This document shows positions 11,844-25,286 of a stretch of DNA of 64,000 nucleotides, piece after piece. The DNA lies in contig HG738139.1 in NCBI GenBank assembly GCA_000499405.2, positions 13,558,467 to 13,622,466 of the forward strand, read 5' to 3'. The notes under the pieces are model-generated. The model had not been told where the DNA came from and ran no database searches. It saw only the letters and a program-made list of their open reading frames with translations. The stretch comes from Onchocerca volvulus (taxonomy: Eukaryota; Nematoda; Chromadorea; Rhabditida; Onchocercidae). A program made the position numbers and the translations under genes. Within the stretch, counting starts at the first letter, position 1, and every line of letters begins with the position of its first letter.

Positions 11844-13643
11844 AGATTTTTTTTTTTTTTGATATTGATTCATATTTATTGATTGTAAAATTAACAATCA
11901 TACTTCATATTTTTCTTAGCTTAATATTTCTTTTGATAAAATTTTGGTTTTACTTTTAATGTCCATTCCTAAGTTATCAGCTTATCTCTATCTCAGTGAA
12001 GATCGAGACAAGATAACATCAAGATAAGACAAAAAGTTATGTTCTCGAAGTTTCAAGTAAATCGAAGAGACATTGTCACAGGTGATTTTCCTGATTTTAA
12101 AGAAAGATAAACAACAATTGAATGTCAACAATCTAACAAATAATTATTTATTTAAGATTGACGTGCAAGCATAATAGTCGTGTAAATGTATTATTTTAAT
12201 AGATGACAATGAGAATGTATTATTTATTTTTTGCAATTTTATTTACAAAGTTTCTTTCTCTCTGAATAATTTCTAAAAACTTGGAACTTTTATTTTTAAG
12301 TTTACAAAAGTTTTATAAAAATTTCAATGATGACAGATTTAAGTGATGGTTCAAATGCGGAGATTTAAGGATGACAAGAAAAATTATTAATAATTAATTT
12401 AGAACAAAATTTCGAATTTTATTGTTCCAATTTGTTATCGTTATCAATTTTATAAGATAAGAAAAAGAAAAAAAAATTATTAGTATTGTAATGAATTTTG
12501 CGCTTGTCATTTTAAAACAATAAACAAAAAAAAACAAGACGATATATAGGATTGTAAGCTGAAAGAGAAAATAAAGCTAGAATGTTGATAAAACTGCTGA
12601 TAAACCTAGAATGATGATAAAGCTAAAATGGGTTTAAGTTTTTTTTCGGCTTTTTTTCCTTTTTTTTTTTTTTTTTTTTCAAAGATTTCGATCATTCCAA
12701 GGATATTTATTAATTTGAGGGATATTTACTTTTCTTATCTTACGAATATCGCAATAGTGAAATTCGAAATTTTGTTTTTAATGAAATGTTAACAGTTTCT
12801 TTTTGTCATCATTGAATCTTTTGCATGAAATTTCTATAAATTTTTATAGACTTAAAAATTAGTAATACTGGAAAGATAATTTTAATCATTCCTAATAATA
12901 TTAGTTTTTTTTTTTCAAGAAAACCAGAAAATTAAGTTATCACTTTTATTTTGCACTAAATCAACGATTGATAAGCCAAAGAAAATAAAGTAAAAGTTTT
13001 TTTTTTCCGAGAAGTGGATGAAGTTGAATTAAAACTTTCGTTTTTTAAATTTATGCAGAAACGAAATATTCCTATATGTGTAATAATTTTTTTCTTTAAA
13101 TTTTACAAAAATTTCAATCTAGAAAATTTTTGAAGAAAATAGTCATTATTGGAATCAAGATTTTGGTGGATACATCGAAAATTTTTCGTGGATTTCATTT
13201 CATATTCAAAATTTTTGTCCCACTTTTGTAATTATGTAGTCTTTAGGTTCCTATATATTTTGAAAGAAATTCATGATGCAGCTCTTCAATAATTCTTTTC
13301 AATTTACCTACTAATTAAGATAATTATTTTTAATTTATCTGCTACTTAACATGACATCCAACCAGTATGTAATAATGTCTTGAACTTCCTGAAGTCCTTT
13401 GCATGGCTTTTGAAATTCATATTTCATTTAAATCGAAATTCATAAAATAGAATCTGATTACATCATTTAAATTCGAAAATATTTAAATATCATCGATGCT
13501 AGATTTGAAGTTCTAATTTTTTTTTTTTTTTTTTGTTTGTTAACATTTTTTTTCTAAACTTTGCACATATTTCGGATTCGCTAAAATAAAATTTAAATTT
13601 AATGTTGAAATTACATCTTTTATTTTAGATTATATATGTCATA

Positions 13644-16367
13644 ATGTCGTTAAACAATACATTAGTAGGATTAGCTGCTTGTGGTATTACAACTAGTTTA
13701 TTTGGATCTTTATTCGTACCCATCAGACGATTTGATCCGGGTGACGGTTAGTTTTTTTTTCCTGTCATAACCTTTGACCTTTAATGTAAAATTTAATCAT
13801 TGAATATTTAATGGCTCTCTATTATTCATTAATCATTTATATTTACTAATTTCAAGTATTATTTAATTGAATTTGCATTATTCATCAATTTAGATTATTA
13901 TTTATTGTGTAAATAAATAATTATTTGTTATCTCTTATATTTAAATACTTCTGAGAATAATTTCAGGTTTTCGAATAATTTCATGAATAATTTCAGGTTT
14001 GTTCTCACAATGGGTGATGGATTCAGCAATATTTATGTTTGGTATGATAATTAATGCATATGAAGGTTTTCCTAAGTTTTATCCGCTTGCAATGCTTGGT
14101 GGTGCATTTTGGGCAATTGGTAAATTATCTATAAGTTATTTTCTCATTAAAAAAAATTTTTTTAAATAGTATAAAATTTTACGAGAATTAGTTTTAAAAT
14201 TCCTAAAATTGAACAGAATCTTGAAGTTTCAAAGAATCAAATCGGGATACAATACGTTGAATATCTTGGAAGCAGATGTTTCTTATCATAAATATAAAAA
14301 TTAATCTTTGGCATTTTGAATTTGTGTCATTTTTTTGTCACTTTCTTAAAAATCCATTAACAATTTAAATATTATATATTGTTTTCTAGGGAATTATATG
14401 AAGCATAGTGATGTTAATTATTTTAATTTCAGGAAATGCAACAGCAATTATAATTTTAAAATCGATTGGTTTGGGTATGGGTGTATTGATATGGGGTATG
14501 GCTAGTTGTTTGATGGGTTGGGCAAGTAGTCGTTTTGGCTTATTTGGCTTAAAACAAAATGTGCCAAATAGTGTTACTCTCAATTATATTGGTTTATTGC
14601 TTATTCTTTCCGGGTAAGTAAGCTTTCTATTAAATTTTCCAGAATTTCTCAGCAAATTTGTTTTAACAATGTTAACTTTTTTTTTTTTTTTTTTGGAAAT
14701 TACTGTACAATTCTTGTTGCAATTGCTAAAAAATTAAATCATTTCCAGTGGAGCGCTATTTTCATTGGTAAAGCCAACTCCACAAACTAATGATGATAAC
14801 AAAATACAAGAAAAACAAAAAAATAAATCGGCAATGGATATCGAACCGTCTACTCTACTATTGAAATCACGTGAAAACGATTATGAAGAAATGGAACTAT
14901 CTAAAAATAGTGATAAGAAGAATGGAAGTTCGATAAAAAAGCGAATTTTGTAAGTTATTTCTGTAATTTTATCAGGAACTATTCGGCTTATTTAATTCGG
15001 TGCTTCGTCTCAAATGTCTAATCATTTCTCGACTTGATCAGCTTGATCTGTGATCCAATCTTTGTTGATTTATCTGATCTGATTTCCATGGTAACAGTGA
15101 TTGTATCTTCTTAACATTATAGCCTCTATGCTTCGATATTGTTAAACTGTTTTTATTTTGTTATCGATAAAATTACTAATTTGGATTTATGTACAACAAT
15201 TATAATTATTGTAATGTATTAAAGATCATAATTATTAAGAGGTAGGACAGAAAATTTTTGGACAGATAATGATTGATGTGATAAGCTGAAGTCTTTATTT
15301 TATTTCATTTTCGGTCTTTCAGATGAGAGAAATTCTTGATAAAATTTTCATTGCAACAAAAGTGATAATTTCAGCGGTATATCATTATCATTGATTGCTG
15401 GTTTATGCTACGGGTTTACATTTGTTCCTGTCATTTATATTCAAGAACATACCGATCAGGTCATTCGTTTTCTTCAATTTAGCGAAAAATTTCAATTTAA
15501 ATTTGTATTATAAAAATAATTTAATATCTTAACTTTTTTGCTACCATTTTAAAATCTCAATTTAATAGTATTATATCATTTGTTGACTTTTTTATCATTA
15601 TAGTTTGAAGGTGCTTCATCGGAACCACTCCCACATGTTTTTTCGCATTTTACTGGGATCTTCGTTACCAGTACAATTATTTTGGTGATATATGCTATCA
15701 TCAAGCTTAATAGACCAGTGGTCAATCATCAAATTATTTTACCGGCATTTATTACAGGTATCATGTGGGCTACTGCACAAACTTCATGGTAATAGAATAT
15801 TTCTTTATGTAATTTCAGGCATTTTCAATTTAAGTAAGTAAGAGTAATATATTCTAAATCTCCAACGAGACAAACTTGTTTATATTAAAAGACGACAAAT
15901 TCAAAAAGACCTGTCGCTATTTATCTGATATACCTCACACCTAGTCTACAGAAATAAAAATGTAAATGTTCAAAATCTTAAATCTCCGAAAGTTCTTAAA
16001 TACGCACTTTATCTAAAAAAAACGCGCCTATTCGAATGCAACGTTTTATGAAAATTTCAAATCAGTCGGTGAAGAACTTGAAACATTGTATCAAAAACAC
16101 AACGAACATTTATAATTTTATTTATATAGATAAAGTAACAACCAAATGAAATAATACTTGATAAATTTCAGGTTCATTGCAAATAAATACATTGCTCAAT
16201 CGATATCATTTCCTATTAATAGCATGGTACCAGGTGTTATCGCATCTCTTTGGAGTGTTCTTTATTTCAAGGAAATTTGTGGTACTCGAAATTTGAAAAT
16301 TTTATCTGTAGCTATAACAATTACTATTACGGGTGCTATAATTGTTGGATTGTCAAAGGATTTTTAG
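13644..16367 (+). CDS. TMEM144-family multi-pass membrane protein
   Basis: TMEM144 proteins are ten-helix membrane proteins related to the drug/metabolite and sugar transporter superfamily; their substrate is not settled. Seven exons: 13644-13746, 13997-14119, 14433-14613, 14749-14949, 15375-15459, 15604-15788 and 16172-16367. The phases match and give 357 residues; human TMEM144 has 345. The first half is glycine-rich hydrophobic helices ('GLAACGITTSLFGSLFVPIRR', 'AMLGGAFWAIGN', 'ILKSIGLGMGVLIWG', a 'SCLMGWASSRFGLFG' segment). A hydrophilic central loop (about residues 150-200, Lys/Glu/Ser-rich) separates it from the second half, which repeats the pattern ('GISLSLIAGLCYGFTFVPV', 'FIANKYIAQSISFPI', 'ASLWSVLYFKEI'). 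The start follows a TTTTAG acceptor by 15 nt. Intron 6 carries the 186-bp Helitron-like element. The first exon ends in the conserved 'FDPGDG' loop. Confidence 0.9.
15945..16130. mobile_element. 186-bp Helitron-family miniature element in TMEM144 intron 6
   Basis: The left side begins TCTACAGAAATAAAAATG, directly after CTAG (15941-15944). The right side, read on the other strand from 16130, begins TCTATATAAATAAAATTATA. Each side continues into the shared family sequence: a word like AATGTTC, then AAATCTCCGAAAGTTCTT, then a GCATTCGAATA block. The two ends are therefore inverted copies of the 5' terminal region of the Helitron at 34.8 kb. It has no coding capacity. It lies inside an intron and does not disturb the splice sites. 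Confidence 0.75.
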
Positions 16368-19311
16368 AAGTAATCATTTGATTAATATTTTTTAATATTT
16401 TAAACATTTATTCAAGAACCTGTAATACTTCAATTAAATAGCTGAAAATCGTTTAATTCTTGATGTCACTTCATTGTTTCATCATATTTGTCACCACGGG
16501 TTCTCTCTCTAAAAATTTATGATGAAGATCTTTATTACAGATATGAATCGAGAATTATTTTTAGTATTTTTTTGCAACATCTTCTTCTTTTTTGTTTTGC
16601 GCGATTCTTGAAAATATTAATCATAACGTTTGATCCAATTTGTACCATTATATAGTCCATATTTTCTTAATTAGCGTGACAATTTAAAAAAACTTTTTTA
16701 TTGAATTAATACTCATATAAGTAGTGAATTTCAATGAATATGAGTGGTAAATTTCAATGAAATTCACGCTTAATAATTATTAGATGAAGAAAACAACTGA
16801 AAACTCCATTAGCTGAAACATATTTTCTTCATATATCATTCTATAGTTATATTATTTTCTTCATCCAATGATTATTTAAGAATCATTGAAATTCATTATT
16901 CATTTGAGCATTAATCTAATTAAAAAGTTCTTGTAAATTGTTTTCTTCATAAATCAATCTAGTTATATTACTCTTTATCAAATAGTAAACGGTATTGTCA
17001 AAATTTGAAGTTCGAAAGAAAATAAAAGTATATTTCGTCATTCCTTTATTCCCATCAATTCAAAAGAATTATCAATCTATTTATAAATAGCGAAAAAATC
17101 ATTTTTCATGAACAAACATGAAATTATGATGGAATCATTATGGCACAAAAATGGTATCAATTAATTGAGAAATTGAATCAAACATTTCGAAATGATTGGG
17201 CAGAGTATTAACTGTTTAATTTAAGAGTAAAAAGAAAACAATGTCAACTTATTTAACAAGCAATAACTTTAAAATGATTACAAAAATAAGCCGAAATGAC
17301 ATTCTAATAAAGTTGAGATGACTTATATTACAAAATCAACGTTGAAATAACATAAGCTTGACTTGTCCTTATAATGAAATTATTTAAAAAAAAAAGAAAA
17401 TATTGTGTTGAGCTGCTATGCTTTAATAACATGATTGTAAAAAAATTAATTAATAAATACAAAGAAATATTCTTCTTGTTGCACTAAATCATGCAGTTCT
17501 ATCTTATTTTTTGTTGTAAGCAAACGGGAAGAAAAATGAAGGCAAAATGAAATCCTCTTTTTTCAATCAAAAATAAACTTTACATTCTCATAGAATTTGA
17601 ATTCTAATTCCAACGATATATGAAATCTTCGTTAATTTCCGAAAAATCCATTTTTTAATGATTATTAATGAGCTTATCACAATTTTGTTAGCATAAAGAT
17701 TTCCCAAATATTTATATGAATAAAAGGCAAAGATAGCGATGTAACTATAGAGAGCGTAATCAGTGAGAGAAAAAGGGTAACTGATAATGCTTCGGTAATC
17801 TAATGAATTAACTCACGCAAATCAAGACTTCTCCGTAAAGATTAATAAAATTTATCGATTACCCGAATTTTACACCATACAATAAATATACTTCCACTCT
17901 TTTCATTTCTTTCTGAACAAACAAAATTACTTCGATTATGTAAATTTTTAGAACTTTAGGAAGAATTTCAACATTTGCGTATCAAATTTAGGAGTATTGC
18001 CATGTTTCTGTGGTTTGAAATTTTGTAAAAAAAAAAAAAAAAAAAAAAATTCATTGTCCACTGCAGTTTAAAAGTTTTGTTAATGAATTAAACATTAAAA
18101 ATATCTCAAGACTGATTTATAATATTCACAGAATCTGCCCGAAAGTTCGTTTCAAATACGAACCGATATATCCCTTACAGATGGTGCCTATAATTTTTCG
18201 TGTTGATCCAGAAAAATCGCCTAGAAAGAATTTTTCCCTGATGTTTTTTTTTTTTTTTTTTTTTTAGATAATTTCTCATATGAAAAAAAAAAGATTTTGT
18301 TGTTCTTTTTAGGAGAAGAAGGAGGAAGCTTTATTATTATCAATTTATTTTTTTCACGATGGTGCCGTCGTGCCGTCTATCCATGGAGTTGTAATCGAAG
18401 TGTCAAAGTAAAGACACTTCCAATTCCAAAAATATAAATACAATCACACTTATATTTGCATCAAGCGCAAATTTATACAAAACTACATGAAAGGCTTAAA
18501 AATAGAAATATACTGTAAACAAGTAATAATTTACAAGAGAATATTTAGTATAAAAATGGTACCTATTGCGTGAGTTAGGGAAAACAGCTTTAGCTTGAAA
18601 AAAATTTTGTAAATAAATGCTTGTCAAAGAATGGAATCTGGAAGTTTTGCTTCAAAAAAACTCCTAAAAAAAATAATCCTGGCAGTTAATTAGGTTTAAT
18701 CCTTTTTAAGCACTAGTTCTCAATAAAAGCATAAGAGAAACCATCAAAATAAATTATGAAAAATAAATCTGGATTCGATAAAAAATAAGATACAAGACCA
18801 ATTAAATAGAAAGGCTAGAAAAATTCAAAAAGTGATGCTCTTCAAAAGAAAAATGTGAATTGGATTACAAAGGAAAGACCATATCAAAAAATAAATAAAA
18901 GGTAAGGAAAACAAAAAACAAAAAAATAAAAAATAAATAAAAACAAATGACATTAGAAAAAGATGAATCTGCAGGAAAACGAAACCTAATGATGTAAAAA
19001 AAGAAGCAATAACAGAGCTAAATATTTAAGAGATATACACAATAAAAACGTTAGATAAAAAAAAGGAGTAAAATAAATCATTTATAAAATTTTTTCTGTC
19101 TTGACTTCGTTCATAATCTAAAAAACCCAAATAGCTTCTTGAATAAATATTCAATAAAGCTAAAAAGATCTAACTGATGTGAACTAAATATAGAATATAG
19201 AGAATGATACCTGAGAGTATTTCACAAGGCACATTTGGGAGAAAAATTGGCCAATAATCAGTGATCTTCTTTTGAAAAATTAAAGAGCACTGTTTATTTA
19301 AGAATTACAAA
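16368..19311. other. AT-rich intergenic region between TMEM144 and fem-2 (convergent 3' ends)
   Basis: Nearly 3 kb between two genes whose 3' ends face each other. It contains poly(A) at about 18030-18049, poly(T) at about 18244-18265 and an A-rich stretch at 18900-19080. A small G+C-richer patch near 18355-18420 has a short repeated 'GGTGCC' word. I see no gene. Confidence 0.5.
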
Positions 19312-22300
19312 TCAAGTTTCAGCAATGAATAATTTCCACAAATCTTCCACAGGCCTCAAAAAAACACAGATAAGCGTTAAATTGTCTGTTGCTCCTGCTT
19401 CTCTGGCTCGATCAACAATAAACTCTGCCAATTTACCATAATCTGTAACAAAAGGAAAAAATTGTTTCCTCATATTCTTTAACTGTTAATTCATGCAAAT
19501 AACGAGTATCATATATCATAGATATCATCATTGATCTAATTCCAATACTGTATATTTATTTAGTTTTTTTATAACTTTCCAATTTTTTAATGGAATTTTT
19601 CAGTCAAATCAATAAATATGAAAAGCTATTTGAAAAATGAGAAATATTATGAAAATCTTTAGCAAATAAGAAAAAGAAAAACTTTGTTTAAATCACAGTT
19701 ACCTAATGTTTCTTCTACTTTGCATTTTAGGGTTTTGGATATCTTATCCAGCTTTTTACTGAACAAAACATAAAAATGATTCAATTTGGTGAAATTTAAA
19801 ACTGATATTAAAATATCGAAGCAGAAAAATAATGATAGATTATGAGTTCCTAAAAGTTCAAATGAAGATGTAGCCTTATGGTGGTGTGGTTACTGTGAAC
19901 GAAAAATTAAGAAAAAAGACAAGGTGAATTTTAAAATCATGAATTAAGAAATAAAACTAATATTTATAAGTCTGGACTGAGTGGCTTTATTTTTGTTTTG
20001 CTAATAATGCATATGTATGTGACACAGTTACATGATAAAAATGATAATAATGGGAAAGAGGAAGGCATATAAAGCAATATGTTTTAAGAAATGATAAAGC
20101 TATATGACCGAAAAAAAGAGAAATAGCTGAAATTACTAGAATTCAGTAACTAACAAGCAAGCAGACTTACTTTCTTGTGAATTTTTACGGACAAATTGCG
20201 CAACATGAGAATATACCGCTTGTTCACTTAGCGAATCCCAAACACCATCGCAAGATAATAATAAAAGGTATTCGGAATTATCAAGATCAAATGACAAAAC
20301 GTCTGGTTCAGATGATATCATCGGTCTACCATCAATGTCGCCTGCAAATATTATGGGATGGCCAATGATTTTGTACGAATGCAAAATCATTTTGAAACTG
20401 AAAAACTTTCTAGAGAAAAGTCTGAAAAAAAAATTTAAACCCGGAGAACTTCAGTAAATCGCCTCAATAAGAACAAGAATTCTACATTTTAAGCTCATTA
20501 GATTAAATTTGAAAGTTAAAGACGCTATTCCATCCTGATTTGCTGATTTAAATTATCGTGCATTCTGATCCAAGAGATCTTTAACATTCTCTACCAGTTT
20601 TTAATTAGGAATTGGGGGAAGGAGGGAAGAGAGAAAGAAAAGTACTTTTGAATTCCACTGAAATATCACCACTTTTTTTTTTTTTTTTTTAACATTCTAT
20701 TCAATAAATCATTATAAAAAGATTTTTCCCATATTTTTTTCAAAAAACTTTTATGAACATTTTAGCTTTGCAAACACTGTGAATTTAATAAAACAAACCG
20801 AGAGAGCGTGTTAGATTTAAAATTCCATTGACTCTTAGCTCGCCTTGTATTGGAACAACCATTCCGCCAGCTTCTTCTATTCGACGCACTTCTTCCTGAA
20901 CAAAACTGGGTTCAATCGAAACTTGAGAATGTAGCAATTTTGCCAGCTATCTTAGCATTAATTGCTATTTCCATCAAAAAAACAATTTTTCATCAAAAAA
21001 TCAATCTCTGCATTTTTCATCAAAATTCAAATTCATTTTTTTTTTTTCATCAAAAATACAGATTGAAGATTTTAAAAAAAAAAAAAAAAAGACGCAAACT
21101 CATAACCAACTTAAACGTCCAACGCGAGTAATATAAATGATTTGTTCTGTGAATATCCTAGTTTTAAGACTAATTATCTTCTGCTTTTTACTTTTTCATA
21201 TTCGCTTGACAATTTTCTCATTTCTTTCTGACATCCCTTCACTTTTGATTACAGTTACTCTACGAATAAAACTTGCCCACATCAAAATGAATTTTAACAA
21301 TTAAAGTCCATTTTTATTCGGCTTAAAAAAAAAAAAAAAAAAAAAAAAGAATTTTCACTTCACTTTTTTCAATACCATTCTTTTATTTAGAAATTTAGCA
21401 GTTTCTTTAATCATCAAAATTTTCAATTTTTTTTCGCATCTATTACTTAGGACGTTCCTTGTTGAGATCTATGAATAGACAAGATAATATTCAGCAGACA
21501 TGAACTAGATATAACAAGAAAAAAGACAAATAAGATGAAGAAAGAGGAAAACGAATGACAAAAAAGAAGGATTATAACTACTGTTATGATGCATCGCTTG
21601 TACAGTTGGCCAAATATTTTAAATAGAGAATGGAACTGAGGATTACAAAGTCGAAATCAAGTTCAAGAAACTGTTTTCATTTATTTCCTTTTTTATTCAG
21701 GAATATCATGTTAATATGCATCATTTGCATCGCATAATGAATATTTGGAGAAAAATTTTACAATTTTAGTGTTGAAATTATGGTTCAGAATTGAGTATCA
21801 AGATATCTTGTAACAGATAAACAAGAAACAAATTGCAAATATAATGAAGATAAAAAAATAAGAATACATATATATTATTACCAATCCACATAACTTTAGC
21901 ATGTCTAAGGGCAGGGTTCTGCATTTTTACTGATCGATTCTCAAACCTAAAGTAGGATTTAGCCTTAATTCCTTATCCATTCTTCTTATTATCTCTTTGT
22001 TACTATTACTATTTTTCTTCTATTTATTCCATTTTATTCCATGTTAATTGCTTTTGTCCGATTTATTTTGTCCTGTCTTACTTATTTCGTCATATCGATA
22101 TTTTAGATTCCATTATGTACCTCTTTCGTTTGAAATCAATAGCATTCAAAGGATGTAGATATAAAACTTGATTTTATAACCTTAAAGAAAGAATATGGCA
22201 TTTTTATTGTCTCATTTCAGATTTGCCTGCGCATAATCAACTTGTTATCAGAACAGTTATATTTGAAAAAATTATACTTCCAATAGCGAACCAGCATCAT

Positions 22301-24590
22301 CAAAGAATAAGTTTTTAGACTCAATATAAAAAATTATACATTTACCAGGACATCTGGAGAGTGGGCTGAGGATAATGTTCGTACTGTATCCTTTCGCAGA
22401 ACAGCTACAGCTGAGTCACCGCACCAACCAACACATAAATGCTTTCGAGCTCGCAGAAAAGCACAAACAGCAGTTGTGCCGCCTTTTATATGCTGAAAAG
22501 AAGTAAAAAAGGCATCAATTCTAAATTAAAAAGCTTTAAAAGATAAACAGTAGTAAGCTATTTCTGCTCTAATTCAGATCTATAACGGCTTAGTCCAAAT
22601 TCTCAACGTAACAAGGTGATAATAAAGGATCAATTTTTCATTACTTCATAATTGCCAGTGCTTACCGTATAGAAAACACAACTATGCATACCTCATTTTT
22701 ACATCTTGCAGTGAGTCTTTTATCAAGTTTAATAAAAGCATTTTTCATTATATTCTCAATGTGATCAACAGCATATTGAGCATTGTCAATCAGGCATCTT
22801 GCAAAATGGGAGCTTGCATAATTGGCGCAATCGACTCCATTATGTCCATCAAATACGGCAAAAAACGAATCATGATCACGACAGTCACCCTATAAATTCC
22901 TTTTTTTTTTTTTTTTTTTTTTTTTCAAATAAAAACACATACAGGCATAACAGGTTTGCATTACTGCTCACAACTCGGATTTGTAAAGACTCTAATTTTT
23001 TTGGAAATAACTCCTATACTCATCCTTAAGAATAAGCAACGCACAGAATTCGTAATAAATCTAAAATTAATTATTTTTCATCCAATAATAGAATCATTTT
23101 ATTAAGCTATACTTTCCATATATATCTTCATAATAATACTAGAAAGAATACATATAATTATCTTTTGAAACACGCATTCAAACTAAAATACAAATTTCTG
23201 ACTCACCGATTTCCTTTAAACTTCAGGGTAAACATAAATATTATCAACTGGAAATGCTTCACATAGTTTTTTATAGTTATTATATGTAGGTTTTGTACTA
23301 ATGAGATATAATCCCAAATAACTTGCCAGTATATAGAATATAACCTTAGTTGGTTCAATGATGGAAAGTGAAGGTAACAGAACTGCACGATCTTCCATTT
23401 TCGAACGTCGATTTTTTTGGGCACAATACGAATACAACAACTGATCGGAAATTATTTGAGTTTCTGAAAAAATTAAGGAAGTAAGTAAAAAAGTTGAATA
23501 CAATGAATAGGTCATATTATTCTTAAGTATGCATGAATGAAATATTTTCTTATCCAAGCAAAAAGATTTTGTTCACTTTTATTCAAATTAAATGAAATAA
23601 ATTGCATTCTCTCAAATTAAATGAAATAAATTGCATTCTCATAATCCATTCCAGTATGATTAATCGAGGGAATTTATTATTGTAAATATTTTCAAGGGCG
23701 AAAGTACGAAAAAAAATATCGTATCTTACAAAGAAAAAAAAAAATTTGAAATTTTCATTATTGTTAAAAAAGTCAAGATTTTAAATCTTGTAGATCACAA
23801 TAAATATTTTTAGAGACTAATATATACAAGGAACATTAATAGCTCATTTTGATCCTTTTACTAATTGATCCCCAACAACATGGATATTACGATGTATATA
23901 AGATAGAAGAAAATTACGAATAACATTTGATAATTTTGATAAATGAATTACTTGGCAGTGGAACAGAATTGTTTACCAAATTGCTGAGATATATATTCAA
24001 ATGATGTATAACTTCACGACACCAAACTGTGGCATCGATTGCACTATAATTATTCTCATCAAATGGTACCTCTCCTGTATTTAGTTCATTCGCCTTTATA
24101 TCTACCAGCGAATATGCTATTGCATAAGCTGCCCAAGGCGGAAACCCTCTGAAAAATAATAGCGAAATTCTTCGAATGCTTTACTAAATAGAATTCTTAT
24201 AATCTCGCTTTCTTGTTAAATTGGGAGATTTTCGACAAAAGTGCTTTTTTTTTTTCGAATAATAGTTCAACAGAAAAATCGGCACGAAAAATATCAATGT
24301 TTTAGTTAAATCAAAAAAGAGAAATTATTCAATTCAGTATCGTAAATATTGGTACCAAAAATAACAAATCAAGAAAACATGAACCTTTGATGTAAATTTT
24401 CAACGATCAATGCTACCGCATCTTCACGTGCATCATGTTTTGTTGTTTGCAGATAAGGTGAACGAAATCTAATGGTGGCTTCATTATCAGTATTAGATGA
24501 GGATTTCACATAATTTCTCACCATCAACATCAGTATTTCACTGCTGCTTGGCTGCAGTTCTTTCGATTTCACTTCACACCCATCAGTCAT
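19312..24590 (-). CDS. fem-2: FEM-2, PP2C-type phosphatase of the sex-determination pathway
   Basis: In C. elegans FEM-2 is a PP2C-family serine/threonine phosphatase that acts with FEM-1 and FEM-3 to promote male fate. Eight phase-matched exons: 24385-24590, 23952-24148, 23345-23463, 22692-22889, 22346-22492, 20799-20895, 20171-20341 and 19312-19442, coding 421 residues (C. elegans FEM-2 about 449). The N-terminal FEM-2-type domain (to about residue 135) includes 'IRFRSPYL' and 'HDAREDAVALIVENLHQRG'. The PP2C domain follows with its metal and phosphate residues: 'RSKMEDR' (157-160), 'FAVFDGHNG' (Asp188), 'GDSAVAV' (Asp266), 'SCDGVWD' (Asp353) and 'GATDN' (Asp398). Family-specific blocks are 'RRIEEAGG', 'GELRVNGILNLTRSLGD', 'GRPMISSEPD' and the C-terminal 'RPVEDLWKL'. 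The second Gly of the usual DGHGG is Asn here. The nearest human relatives are PPM1E/PPM1F. A TTTAG acceptor lies 13 nt before the ATG. Confidence 0.92.
23583..23640 (+). repeat. Tandem duplication of a 29-bp unit in fem-2 intron 2
   Basis: Two adjacent identical 29-bp copies (23583-23611 and 23612-23640), each containing TCAAATTAAATGAAATAAAT. A recent slippage or duplication in an intron; no coding effect. Confidence 0.9.
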
Positions 24591-25286
24591 TTTCGAAAAT
24601 TTCCTAAATTAAGACAAACATGATTGCCACCCAATTACGATGTTGTTACATACATAATGGCCTCGCCCTTTACCAACTAAATCCAATGCAAATCTCGAGC
24701 ATCAAATTACATAACTTGTCACTACTCGTTAAAATTACTTAATCATACCATATTTAGCAACCGATCTAATCAAACGGGTAAAAAGGGTAGTTAAAAATCC
24801 TAAACCATCTTTTTATTATACAACTTAATATTCCAAACTGAATTCAATAAACCCCGATATATGCACGATATAAGATATCATAACATATGGCGGAACTTAC
24901 AAGACAATCTCTTTTTCAAAAATTAAATTTTAACACTTTCTGAGCATCTTCATTCCTTATTTTCGTTTTATCTTTAACTGATTTAATGTTAACTCGAAAT
25001 GACTTCTTGAATTCATCAATCCGTTGACGATACAAAAATAACAGTGTTCTGAGTCTATGAATAGACTTCAAATGCAAATCAACGATGAAAATAATAATTA
25101 ATAAAATTTACCAAATAAAATAAAGTATAACATGTTAAGATTAACGATTAGCAATAAAATGAGAGAATTTCAACAACATAAGAATTCGAAAAAAGACATC
25201 GAAACACATGAGAAAACGCAGCAATTCATGAAATTTCAGTTCAGAACTTTGAAATTTTTCTAACAGTCATTTAATAAATTTTTTCT
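24591..25286. other. Spacer between C1QBP and fem-2
   Basis: Both genes run on the minus strand, with 696 bp between the C1QBP stop and the fem-2 start. This contains the 5' flank of fem-2 with a possible trans-splice acceptor near 24606. Co-transcription is possible but the gap is long for a nematode operon. Confidence 0.4.

Larger units (their letters stand above)
9824..13643. other. Long AT-rich intergenic region
   Basis: About 3.8 kb of AT-rich DNA with poly(T) tracts (for example near 10098-10127, 11570-11586, 12660-12680 and 13519-13534). The only coding-like piece is a short ATG-initiated frame at 11299 ending at a possible donor (about 11363). A 21-bp hairpin lies at 11788-11843. No further gene, RNA or mobile element is recognised. 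Confidence 0.5.

Noticed and set aside
15945..16130. Classification as a cut-and-paste DNA transposon MITE
   Set aside because: The inverted ends suggested it, but both ends match the Helitron 5' region and no target-site duplication is evident.
19705..19760. Possible extra exon in fem-2 between exons 7 and 8
   Set aside because: It has splice-like borders on the minus strand, but inclusion brings an in-frame stop, and joining exon 7 directly to exon 8 restores the conserved PP2C end.
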